DNA of 23,084 nucleotides, taken from assembly GCA_947523045.1 (NCBI GenBank), contig CANNUR010000021.1:1-23084 (forward strand). Reading direction: 5' to 3'. Source of the DNA: an uncultured Prosthecobacter sp. (GTDB lineage: Bacteria > Verrucomicrobiota > Verrucomicrobiia > Verrucomicrobiales > Verrucomicrobiaceae). Positions 15,281 through 21,574 of the stretch are shown piece by piece. Made by a program: the position numbers and the translations under genes. The notes beneath the pieces are model-generated. The model was not told the origin of the DNA and did no database searches. It saw nothing but the letters and a program-made list of their open reading frames with translations. The stretch's first letter is position 1; the number at the start of each line of letters is the position of its first letter.

Positions 15281-15727
15281 CTAATCGGCCACAGGCGGAG
15301 CGCAAGTGGGAAAAGTGCCTTCGACAAAGCGGTCGCGCCACTCGGGGCGGGGCAGCAGGCAGGCGGGGGCACGGCCGAACCAGCGGTAGCGACGCCGGGC
15401 AAGGGCGTCGTAGGCGGCGTCGCGCAGCGGACGGGGCACGACTTTCAGGAGAAGCAGGAGTCGCCAAGCGCCGCCGAGCAGGCGGGCGATCTCGAGCACG
15501 GCGTCGCTGCGCCGGAACGCCCCGCGCGGGGTGAGCAGCAGCAGGGTGTCGGGTCGCTCGGGGTCGAGCCCGTGCTCGCGGTACAGCCGGGCGCCCAACT
15601 CGGACTGGATCGGGCCGTAGTGCAGCCGGCCCGCCGGATCACGCGGCAGCAGAAAGCCGACGACGCCATCGCAGAGGTGGCAGACGCCGTCGAAGAGCAG
15701 CAGGTTCTGGGGAATCTCGGAGTTCAA
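15281..15727 (-). CDS. DCC-family thiol-disulfide oxidoreductase-like protein (DUF393, YuxK-like)
   Basis: 148-residue small protein of the DCC family, named for the Asp-x-x-Cys-x-x-Cys motif at the N-terminus, here DGVCHLC with Cys16 and Cys19 after a short beta strand (NLLLFDG). The rest follows the family pattern: a Pro/Asp-rich middle (HYGPIQSELGARL), DTLLLLTPRGAFRRSDAVLEIARLLGG, and the closing RRRYRWFGR. Redox activity is proposed from the CxxC motif and a thioredoxin-like fold; physiological substrates are not established. The start appears to be TTG 15727, because an in-frame TGA lies two codons upstream and no ATG follows before the motif. That start lies inside a run of degenerate heptamer repeats. 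It precedes tRNA-Pro on the same strand. Confidence 0.88.
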   Translation of the reverse strand: MNSEIPQNLLLFDGVCHLCDGVVGFLLPRDPAGRLHYGPIQSELGARLYREHGLDPERPDTLLLLTPRGAFRRSDAVLEIARLLGGAWRLLLLLKVVPRPLRDAAYDALARRRYRWFGRAPACLLPRPEWRDRFVEGTFPTCAPPVAD

Positions 15728-15743
15728 CGTTCAGATCTCAGAG
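15723..15743. repeat. Heptanucleotide tandem repeat, unit near TTCAGAT (three copies)
   Basis: TTCAACG-TTCAGAT-CTCAGAG runs in 7-bp register and is followed by GGCGGG. The same unit and the same G-rich right flank occur at 18795-18822 with more copies. It covers the TTG start of the DUF393 gene. Confidence 0.55.
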
Positions 15744-15783
15744 GGCGGGATGAGGGAAAGCCGGGCGCCCCTCCAGCCCCAAC

Positions 15784-15811
15784 TTTCAACATGAAACCTT
15801 GAACCTTAAAC
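15784..15811. repeat. Heptanucleotide tandem repeat, unit near CTTGAAC (four copies)
   Basis: TTTCAAC-ATGAAAC-CTTGAAC-CTTAAAC lies 12 bp before the esterase ATG at 15824. The two right-hand copies differ at one base. It is AT-rich compared with its surroundings and sits where a ribosome-binding site would be. Confidence 0.6.
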
Positions 15812-15823
15812 CGTACTTCTGTC

Positions 15824-16897
15824 ATGCGCGCCCTTGTTTTTGCTCTGCTACCCAGTCTGCTGGCGGTGGCGGAGGTGCCGAAGCTCCGCGGCTTGAGCCG
15901 GACGGATCTGCTGGAATGCCGCGACCGCGACGGCCAGGTGCGGCGGGCGGCGACGGTGGCGGAGTGGGAGTTGCGGAGGCGCGAGGCGCTGACCGGGTTT
16001 CAGCAGGTGGCCGGACCGCTGCCGACCGCAGATCGCTCGGTCGTGCCGGCGGTGGAGACGCTGGAGGCGACGGATTGTGGCAGCTACGTGCGGCGCCTGA
16101 TCCGCTACGAGGCGACCCCGGGTGGCTGGGTGCCGGCCTACCTCTGCCTGCCAAAGGCGGCGCTGGCGGGCCAGCCTGCAGCAGCGGTACTCTGCCTGCA
16201 CCCGACGGAAAACACGATTGGTCATCAGGTGGTGGTCGGTCTGGGCGGCAAGCCGAACCGCCAGTATGCCTCTGAACTCGCCGAGCGTGGTTTCGTGACG
16301 CTGTCGCCCAGTTACCCGCTGCTGGCGAAGTACCAGCCGAAGCTGGCCGAGCTGGGTTTTGCCAGCGGCACGATGAAGGCGATCTGGGACAACCTGCGCG
16401 GGATCGATTTGCTGGCCGCGCTGCCGGAAGTCCGCGCCGAGGCCGGTTTCGCCGCCATCGGCCATTCGCTCGGCGGTCACAACGCGATCTACACGGCGGT
16501 GTTCGAACCGCGGGTGCGCGTGGTGGTGTCGAGCTGCGGCTTCGATTCCGTGCTCGATTACAAGGGCGGCAACCTGCAGGGCTGGGTGCAGGAGCGCTAC
16601 ATGCTGAAGATGGCCGACTACGTGGGCCGGCCGCAGGCCACGCCCTTCGATTTTTACGAGCTGATCGCTTGCCTGGCGCCACGTCATGTCTTCGTCAACG
16701 CGCCGCTGCACGACAGCAATTTTCAGTGGCAGAGTGTCGACCGCATCGCTGCGGCGGCCAGGCCGGTCTTCGCCCTGCACGGTGCGGCGGACCGACTCGA
16801 CATTCGTCATCCCGATTGCGACCACGACTTTCCGGATGCCGAACGCTTCGCGGCGTATGAGCTGATCGGCAGGGTGCTGGGTGGGAGTGGGGAGTAG
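15824..16897 (+). CDS. Secreted alpha/beta-hydrolase, probable esterase (acetyl-xylan-esterase-like)
   Basis: 357 residues with a signal peptide (MRALVFALLPSLLAVAE). The alpha/beta-hydrolase core begins near residue 100 (WVPAYLCLPK, AVLCLHPTEN). The nucleophile elbow is IGHSLGGHN with Ser215. Asp297 (APLHDSNFQW) and His334 (DCDHDFPDAER) are the likely acid and base. The pattern fits the dienelactone-hydrolase/acetyl-xylan-esterase-like proteins that Planctomycetota and Verrucomicrobiota encode beside sulfatases and polysaccharide lyases. A role in removing acyl groups from carbohydrate is therefore plausible but unproved. Four heptamer repeats precede its start, and another heptamer run covers its stop codon. 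No Shine-Dalgarno is visible. Confidence 0.85.
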   Translation: MRALVFALLPSLLAVAEVPKLRGLSRTDLLECRDRDGQVRRAATVAEWELRRREALTGFQQVAGPLPTADRSVVPAVETLEATDCGSYVRRLIRYEATPGGWVPAYLCLPKAALAGQPAAAVLCLHPTENTIGHQVVVGLGGKPNRQYASELAERGFVTLSPSYPLLAKYQPKLAELGFASGTMKAIWDNLRGIDLLAALPEVRAEAGFAAIGHSLGGHNAIYTAVFEPRVRVVVSSCGFDSVLDYKGGNLQGWVQERYMLKMADYVGRPQATPFDFYELIACLAPRHVFVNAPLHDSNFQWQSVDRIAAAARPVFALHGAADRLDIRHPDCDHDFPDAERFAAYELIGRVLGGSGE

Positions 16898-16910
16898 AGA
16901 GTGGGGAGGC
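16883..16910. repeat. Heptanucleotide tandem repeat, unit near GGGAGTG (four copies), spanning a stop codon
   Basis: GGGAGTG-GGGAGTA-GAGAGTG-GGGAGGC in exact 7-bp register. The esterase stop codon TAG (16895-16897) lies inside it, so the last codons of the protein (GSGE) are encoded by the repeat. The large palindrome begins at its final base. Confidence 0.65.
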
Positions 16911-16975
16911 TGTAGTCGCGGGGTTCACCCGGCCTGATGCGGTTCAAACCTGCGGGTCACTGCCCCGCGCTACAG
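16910..16975. repeat. 66-nt extragenic palindrome (REP-like or MITE-like element)
   Basis: Left arm CTGTAGTCGCGGGG (16910-16923) pairs with right arm CCCCGCGCTACAG (16963-16975), with a single bulged base. Inside are a second pair, ACCCG/CGGGT, and a third, GGTT/AACC. The nested symmetry suggests a stable hairpin in RNA or a cruciform. It is extragenic, lying between the esterase and DUF4159 genes. A repetitive extragenic palindrome, a transcription terminator without T-run, or a small non-autonomous element are all possible. Confidence 0.6.
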
Positions 16976-17059
16976 AAGGGGCGGGTGAATTTTTCGATCC
17001 GTTCACAACAAAGGGGCGCGCGCCGGCGTTACACCTGCGGACTGGATTCCGTTGCCCAC

Positions 17060-17929
17060 ATGAAACGCTGTCTTTTCGCCATCGCCGCCCTTGGCCTGCT
17101 GGGCTGGGCCGTGCGGGCGCAGGAGTCGGGGCAGCCGACGAACTTTGGCATCCAGGACGGCTCGGTGCCCGAGGATCCGCGTGAGTTTGGGCGCGGTCAG
17201 TTCGCCGACTTTCCGACTTGGCCGCTCAGCCGCGAATTGCCGGACGACACCTTCGTCTTTGCGCGCCTGCGCTTCAATTCTGACATGTCCTGGGGCCGGC
17301 GGCGCGGCGGAGGTCGCTGGACGACCGATTACCCGGACGCCGACCTCAACTTTTCTTACCGCCTGCAGCAGCTCACCTCGCTGCAGGTGAGTCCGAAGGG
17401 GGCGATTGTCGACATCGTGCCCGAGCAACTGCGGCACTATCCGTTCATCTACATGATTGAGCCGGGCAACATCAGCCTCAGCGACGACGAGGCGCGGACG
17501 CTGCGCGAATATCTGCTCAACGGCGGGTTCCTCATGGTGGACGACTTCTGGGGCGAGCAGGAGTGGCAGGTGTTTTATGCGGCCTTCAAGCAGATCTTCC
17601 CCGAGCGCGAGCCGGTGGAGCTGCCGCTCGAGCACGAGATCTTCCACATGGTTTTCCCGCTCAAGGTCAAGCCGCAGATCCCGAGCGTGGGGCATGCCAT
17701 GGCGGGTCGCGACCAGGGCATCACCTTTGAGCGCTGGGACGCACAGACCCCGCATTACCGTGGTGTCTTTGACGATCAGAAGCGCATGATGATGATCATC
17801 TGCCACAACACCGACCTCGGCGACGGCTGGGAGGAAGAGGGCACGGATCCCTGGTACTTCCGTGAGTTCTCGGAAAAGTACGCCTACCCGCTCGGCATCA
17901 ACATTCTTTTCTACGCGCTGACGCACTGA
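17060..17929 (+). CDS. Secreted DUF4159-domain protein
   Basis: 289 residues: signal peptide (MKRCLFAIAALGLLGWAVRAQ), then one DUF4159 domain over nearly the whole length. Recognisable family blocks are FVFARLRFNSD, WTTDYPDADLNFSYRLQQLTSL, YPFIYMIEPGNISLSDDE, LREYLLNGGFLMVDDFWG, and the closing YPLGINILFYALTH. The family is found mainly in Planctomycetota, Verrucomicrobiota and alphaproteobacteria, often near MoxR ATPase and BatA-type genes. Here it stands without those partners. Its fold is thought to resemble a glutamine-amidotransferase/ThuA-type Rossmann domain; no biochemical role is known. ATG 17060 puts the signal peptide first. No Shine-Dalgarno is present. Confidence 0.9.
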   Translation: MKRCLFAIAALGLLGWAVRAQESGQPTNFGIQDGSVPEDPREFGRGQFADFPTWPLSRELPDDTFVFARLRFNSDMSWGRRRGGGRWTTDYPDADLNFSYRLQQLTSLQVSPKGAIVDIVPEQLRHYPFIYMIEPGNISLSDDEARTLREYLLNGGFLMVDDFWGEQEWQVFYAAFKQIFPEREPVELPLEHEIFHMVFPLKVKPQIPSVGHAMAGRDQGITFERWDAQTPHYRGVFDDQKRMMMIICHNTDLGDGWEEEGTDPWYFREFSEKYAYPLGINILFYALTH

Positions 17930-17957
17930 GGAGGCCAGAAGAAAAGCGGTTGTTGGG

Positions 17958-17985
17958 TTCTTCGTTTGTCATTCGTCATTCCAAC
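17958..17985. repeat. Heptanucleotide tandem repeat, unit near TTCGTCA (four copies), abutting a start codon
   Basis: TTCTTCG-TTTGTCA-TTCGTCA-TTCCAAC ends on the base before ATG 17986. It therefore occupies the whole position where a ribosome-binding site would lie. The two central copies differ at one base; the outer ones are degenerate. Confidence 0.6.
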
Positions 17986-18783
17986 ATGTCCTTCCGTACG
18001 GTTGAACTCTCCGATCCCTCGTTGACTCCCCCCGGGGTGAGTTTCATCACGGTGAAATCCGCGGCGCTTTCCCGCCGTGCCGATCTGTGCGTGTTTGCAC
18101 CGCCGGGGCACGGCGTCAAGCGACTGCCGCTGGTGATCCTGCTGCACGGGGTCTATGGCAGTCACTGGGCCTGGTTGTTCAAGGGTGGCGCACATCGGGT
18201 GCTGGAGCGACTCATCTGCGATGAAGGCCTGCCGGCGATGGCCTTGGCCATGCCCTCGGACGGACTCTGGGGCGATGGCAGCGGCTACCTGCATCATGAC
18301 GGCGCGGACCACGGTCGCTGGATCGTCGACGAGGTGCCCGAAGCCGCCGCGCTTGCCGAACCAGCGGTGCGCGGCGCACCCTGTTTTCTGGCGGGCTTGT
18401 CGATGGGCGGCTACGGCACCCTGCGCCTCGGCGCCCTGCATGCCGATCGCTTTGCCGGCCTGAGCGCCCACAGCAGTGTCACCGACGCCGAGCGCATGCG
18501 CGGCTTTGTCGAGGAGGATCCAGACGGGTGGTCGCTGCGCGAAACCGCGCCGCTGGCGGTGCTCGATTGCCTGCGGGCAAACGCCGACCGCCTGCCGCCG
18601 CTGCGCTTCGACTGCGGCACCGGGGACGTGCTGATCGAGGACAATCGTGCCCTGCATGCCGGTCTGCTGGCGGCGGGCATCGCCCATGAGTACGCCGAGT
18701 TCCCCGGCGGTCACACCTGGGAGTACTGGCATGAGCACCTGGCCGACAGCCTGCGTTTCTTTGGCCGGATCCTCGCCAGCTAG
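17986..18783 (+). CDS. Putative esterase (esterase D / PF00756-like alpha/beta-hydrolase)
   Basis: 265 residues, no signal peptide, so probably cytosolic. The fold markers are VILLHGVYGSHWAW (50-63), the nucleophile motif AGLSMGGYGTLRLG with Ser139, the acid Asp214 in CGTGDVLIEDN, and His243 in PGGHTWEYW. This resembles the esterase D/S-formylglutathione hydrolase-type group and the feruloyl esterase-like putative esterases. The physiological ester is unknown; release of acyl groups from imported sugars fits the neighbouring sulfatase and secreted esterase but is inference. The start ATG 17986 directly follows a heptamer repeat and has no Shine-Dalgarno; the upstream in-frame alternative would translate the repeat. 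Confidence 0.85.
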   Translation: MSFRTVELSDPSLTPPGVSFITVKSAALSRRADLCVFAPPGHGVKRLPLVILLHGVYGSHWAWLFKGGAHRVLERLICDEGLPAMALAMPSDGLWGDGSGYLHHDGADHGRWIVDEVPEAAALAEPAVRGAPCFLAGLSMGGYGTLRLGALHADRFAGLSAHSSVTDAERMRGFVEEDPDGWSLRETAPLAVLDCLRANADRLPPLRFDCGTGDVLIEDNRALHAGLLAAGIAHEYAEFPGGHTWEYWHEHLADSLRFFGRILAS

Positions 18784-18794
18784 GGGCTGGAGAT

Positions 18795-18822
18795 GGCAGA
18801 TCTCAGATTTCAGATTTCAGAG
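18795..18822. repeat. Heptanucleotide tandem repeat, unit TTCAGAT (four copies)
   Basis: GGCAGAT-CTCAGAT-TTCAGAT-TTCAGAG in exact register, followed by GGGGCGGCGGG. It lies 12 bp after the esterase stop and 60 bp before the sulfatase start. Unit and right flank match the run at 15723-15743, which has fewer copies. Confidence 0.7.
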
Positions 18823-18882
18823 GGGGCGGCGGGCGACACTTTTCCGGATGAAAGCCGCCCGGGCCGGCGTTAGGGACGGCGC

Positions 18883-20382
18883 ATGAAAGTCGCGCTCTTT
18901 TTTTCCAGCCTGCTCGCCCTCGGCACCGCGGTGGCGGCGCCGCCGAACGTTCTGTTCATCTGTGTCGACGACCTCAAGCCCGTGCTCGGTTGTTATGGCG
19001 ATGCGGTGGCGAAGACGCCGAACATCGACCGGCTTGCCGGACGCGGCCTGCGCTTTGACGCGGCCTACTGCAACCAGGCGGTTTGCTCACCCTCGCGCAA
19101 CGCCCTGATGACCAGCCTGCGGCCGCAGACCCTGGGCATCTACGAACTGAGCACGAACTTCCGCAAGGCCGCCCCCGAGGCGGTCACCGTCGCCCAGCAC
19201 TTCAAGGCGCAGGGCTACCGCACCGAGGCCCTGGGCAAGATCTTCCATCGCGGCCACGGCAACATTGAGGATGCCGCCTCCTGGAGCGTGCCGCACTGGA
19301 ATCCCAAGGCTGAAACCTACGCGCTGGCCGAGAGCAAGGCCAACCTGCGTGAGGGTCGCAACGGCGCGCGCGGCCCGGCCACGGAACTCGCCGACGTCGA
19401 CGACGCCTTCTACGCCGACGGTCTGCTGGCCCGCGAAGCGGCGCGCCGCCTCGAAGCGGCGGCGGCCAAACCCGACCAGCCGTTTTTCCTCGCCGTCGGT
19501 TTCATTCGGCCGCACCTGCCGTTTGTCGCCCCGAAAAAGTACTGGGACCTCTACGATCCGGCCGCCCTGCCGATGCCGAAGGTGACCGAGCCGCCCGCGG
19601 GCGCGCCGGCCTACGCCGGCCAGTTCGGCGGTGAGCTGCGCCAGTACAACGACATGCCTGCGCAGGGCGATATCGATCCGGCCGCCACCCGCCGGCTCAT
19701 CCATGGTTATTATGCCGCCACCAGCTACATGGACGCCCAGGTTGGGCTCGTGCTCGGTGCGCTGGCGCGTCACGGGCTGGCCGACAACACGATCGTCATG
19801 CTCTGGGGCGACCACGGCTGGCACCTCGGCGATCACCGCTTCTGGTGCAAGCACACCAACTACGAGCAGGCCGCACGCATCCCACTCATCCTCGCCGGCC
19901 CGGGCGTGGCGGCCGGGGCGTCGACCCCGGCGCTGGTGGAGACGGTCGACCTCTATCCGACGCTGACCGAGCTGGCCGGGCTGCCGGCCCGGGCCGGGCT
20001 GGATGGCACCAGCTTTGCCGCGGTGCTGAAGGAACCGACGAAGCCGGCGCGCGACAGCGTCATCCATGTCTATCCGCGCAACGACAAGCTCGGCCGCGCC
20101 ATCCGCACCGGGCGCTATCGCCTGGTCGAGTGGAAAAAGATCGGGGCACCGGCGGAGACGGCCGAACTGGAGTTGTACGACTACCAGACCGACCCCTTGG
20201 AAACCCGCAACCTCGCCGCGGAACAGCCGGAAGTGGTTGCCCAGTTGCGCGCCATCCTCACCCAGCATCCCGAGGCGAAGCCGCAGCTCCGCGTCGCCAA
20301 CAGCGACAAGGCCGGCAAGGCCAAGGGCAAAAAGGCTGGCAGCGGCAAGAAGGCCACTGCCAAGAAACCACCCGCCGCATGA
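18883..20382 (+). CDS. Secreted sulfatase, iduronate-2-sulfatase-like (S1 formylglycine sulfatase)
   Basis: 499-residue sulfate-ester hydrolase. Signal peptide MKVALFFSSLLALGTAVAA. Metal-binding Asp29-Asp30 lie in FICVDDLKPVLGCYG. The formylglycine precursor is Cys68 in VCSPSRNALMTSLRPQTLGIY, the C-x-P-S-R activation motif. Second metal ligands Asp310-His311 are in WGDHGWHLGDHRFWCKHTNYE, the hallmark of iduronate-2-sulfatase-type enzymes. The protein ends with about 25 residues of Lys/Ala/Gly (from about 474 on), an unusual basic tail. No maturation enzyme (anaerobic or FGE type) gene is in the window, so it must be supplied from elsewhere. The 3' end overlaps ispD by 4 bp. Likely substrates are sulfated polysaccharides, which is inference from the family. 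Confidence 0.94.
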   Translation: MKVALFFSSLLALGTAVAAPPNVLFICVDDLKPVLGCYGDAVAKTPNIDRLAGRGLRFDAAYCNQAVCSPSRNALMTSLRPQTLGIYELSTNFRKAAPEAVTVAQHFKAQGYRTEALGKIFHRGHGNIEDAASWSVPHWNPKAETYALAESKANLREGRNGARGPATELADVDDAFYADGLLAREAARRLEAAAAKPDQPFFLAVGFIRPHLPFVAPKKYWDLYDPAALPMPKVTEPPAGAPAYAGQFGGELRQYNDMPAQGDIDPAATRRLIHGYYAATSYMDAQVGLVLGALARHGLADNTIVMLWGDHGWHLGDHRFWCKHTNYEQAARIPLILAGPGVAAGASTPALVETVDLYPTLTELAGLPARAGLDGTSFAAVLKEPTKPARDSVIHVYPRNDKLGRAIRTGRYRLVEWKKIGAPAETAELELYDYQTDPLETRNLAAEQPEVVAQLRAILTQHPEAKPQLRVANSDKAGKAKGKKAGSGKKATAKKPPAA

Positions 20383-21044
20383 CCACCGCCCTCATCGTCG
20401 CCGCCGGCAGCAGTCGCCGGATGGGTTTTAACAAGCTGCTCGCGCCCCTCGCCGGCGTGCCGGTGCTGCGTCGCACGCTTGCCGCCTTCCAGGCCTGCGC
20501 GGGCATCGACGCCATCCTCGTGGTGGCCGGCGACGAAGCCGCCGCCGCTGTGCGCGAGTGGCAGGCCGAGGGCGGGCTCGACAAGCTGCAGGCCATCCTG
20601 CCCGGTGGCGCGGAGCGGCATTTGTCGGTCTGGGAAGGCCTGCGCGCCTGCGCGCCCGGCACCGAGCTGGTGGCCGTGCACGACGGTGCCCGTCCGCTCA
20701 TCGCCCCGGCCCAGATCGAGCGCTGCCTTGCCGCCGCGCGCGTCCACGGTGCCGCCGCCTGCGCGCGGCCGCTCACCGAGACCCTCAAGCGCGCCGATGC
20801 CAACGGCGTCATCACCGGCTCGATCGAGCGCGAGGGCGCCTGGATCATGGAGACCCCGCAGGTGTTCCGGCTCGACCTGCTGACGCGCGCCTACGAGGCC
20901 GTGCTGAGCGAGGGTCGCCTCGTCACCGACGAGGTTTCCGCCGTGCAGCACCTTGGCGCCCCGGTGCACGTCGTCGTCAACGACGGCCCGAACCCGAAGA
21001 TCACCTTTGCGGCGGATCTGGCACTGGCGGAGAAGATGCGGTGA
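20379..21044 (+). CDS. ispD: 2-C-methyl-D-erythritol 4-phosphate cytidylyltransferase (IspD)
   Basis: 221-residue cytosolic enzyme that joins CTP and 2-C-methyl-D-erythritol 4-phosphate in the non-mevalonate isoprenoid pathway. It shows the nucleotidyltransferase signature ALIVAAGSSRRMGFNKLL (residues 4-21), PGGAERHLSVWEGL (75-88), AVHDGARPLI (99-108), METPQVF (157-163), TDEVSAVQHLGAPVHVV (183-199) and NPKITFAADL (205-214). Length is normal. The usual TDD of the fifth block reads TDE here, a small variation. The ATG at 20379 overlaps the sulfatase stop (ATGA), implying translational coupling to a secreted catabolic enzyme. That is an odd pairing for an essential housekeeping gene. ispF is not adjacent. 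Confidence 0.93.
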   Translation: MTTALIVAAGSSRRMGFNKLLAPLAGVPVLRRTLAAFQACAGIDAILVVAGDEAAAAVREWQAEGGLDKLQAILPGGAERHLSVWEGLRACAPGTELVAVHDGARPLIAPAQIERCLAAARVHGAAACARPLTETLKRADANGVITGSIEREGAWIMETPQVFRLDLLTRAYEAVLSEGRLVTDEVSAVQHLGAPVHVVVNDGPNPKITFAADLALAEKMR

Positions 21045-21126
21045 AGCCTCTCTTCCGGGGATGCGGATCCCATCCAAGCAGGGCTCGGACATGGACGGTT
21101 GAAACCAAAGCAGACACTCAAGTGAC

Positions 21127-21450
21127 ATGAAGGTGGGATTGACCCTGGAGTCGGGCAGTGAGCCGAGTGGATTCGCGACTTGGCCCCTCTGCAGACTCAC
21201 GCTGATCGACGGTCGGTTTGTCGTGGAGGTGCCCAAGTGGATTCAATCCATCCTCGGATGGCCTGATGGCCGCTTTGTCGTCAAGCGCGGTTCTTCTTGG
21301 CACGAGGTTCCATCCGGGATCCTGTTCATCCGGTGCGAGGTGGAGTGTGAGCACGCGTCGAATCTGAAAATCAGCCTCTTCATTCCCCGATGGCAGCATC
21401 GGAAGCTGGATGCGTGGAGAGCAGCGATGAAGGCGGAGCGGTCTTTTTAG
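21127..21450 (+). CDS. Small hypothetical protein
   Basis: 107 residues with no recognised domain and no signal peptide. The composition looks like a folded protein: alternating hydrophobics (CRLTLIDGRFVVEVPKWI, GILFIRCEVECEHA, LKISLFIPRW) and a charged C-terminal helix. A duplicated element, DGRFVVEV then DGRFVVKR, is visible about 20 residues apart. Base composition is less GC-rich than in ispD or the following gene, hinting at separate origin. There is no Shine-Dalgarno, which is normal for this window. It could be a true small gene or a chance frame; I lean towards real because no competing frame has better codon use. Confidence 0.5.
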   Translation: MKVGLTLESGSEPSGFATWPLCRLTLIDGRFVVEVPKWIQSILGWPDGRFVVKRGSSWHEVPSGILFIRCEVECEHASNLKISLFIPRWQHRKLDAWRAAMKAERSF

Positions 21451-21574
21451 CTGTGTTCTTGGGGGCCGGCGCCTCAAGTTGGCATCCTGCGACCCCAACC
21501 CCGCCCTCTGGCGAGTGCCCCACCCCACCACGCCCCGCGTTGACAAGCCGGCTCAGCGGGGCAGGGGTGAAGGG

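Noticed and set aside
21540..21545. TTGACA as the -35 box of the FAD oxidoreductase gene
   Set aside because: No -10-like sequence lies at 16-18 bp, and the distance to the ATG is too short for a typical promoter with leader.
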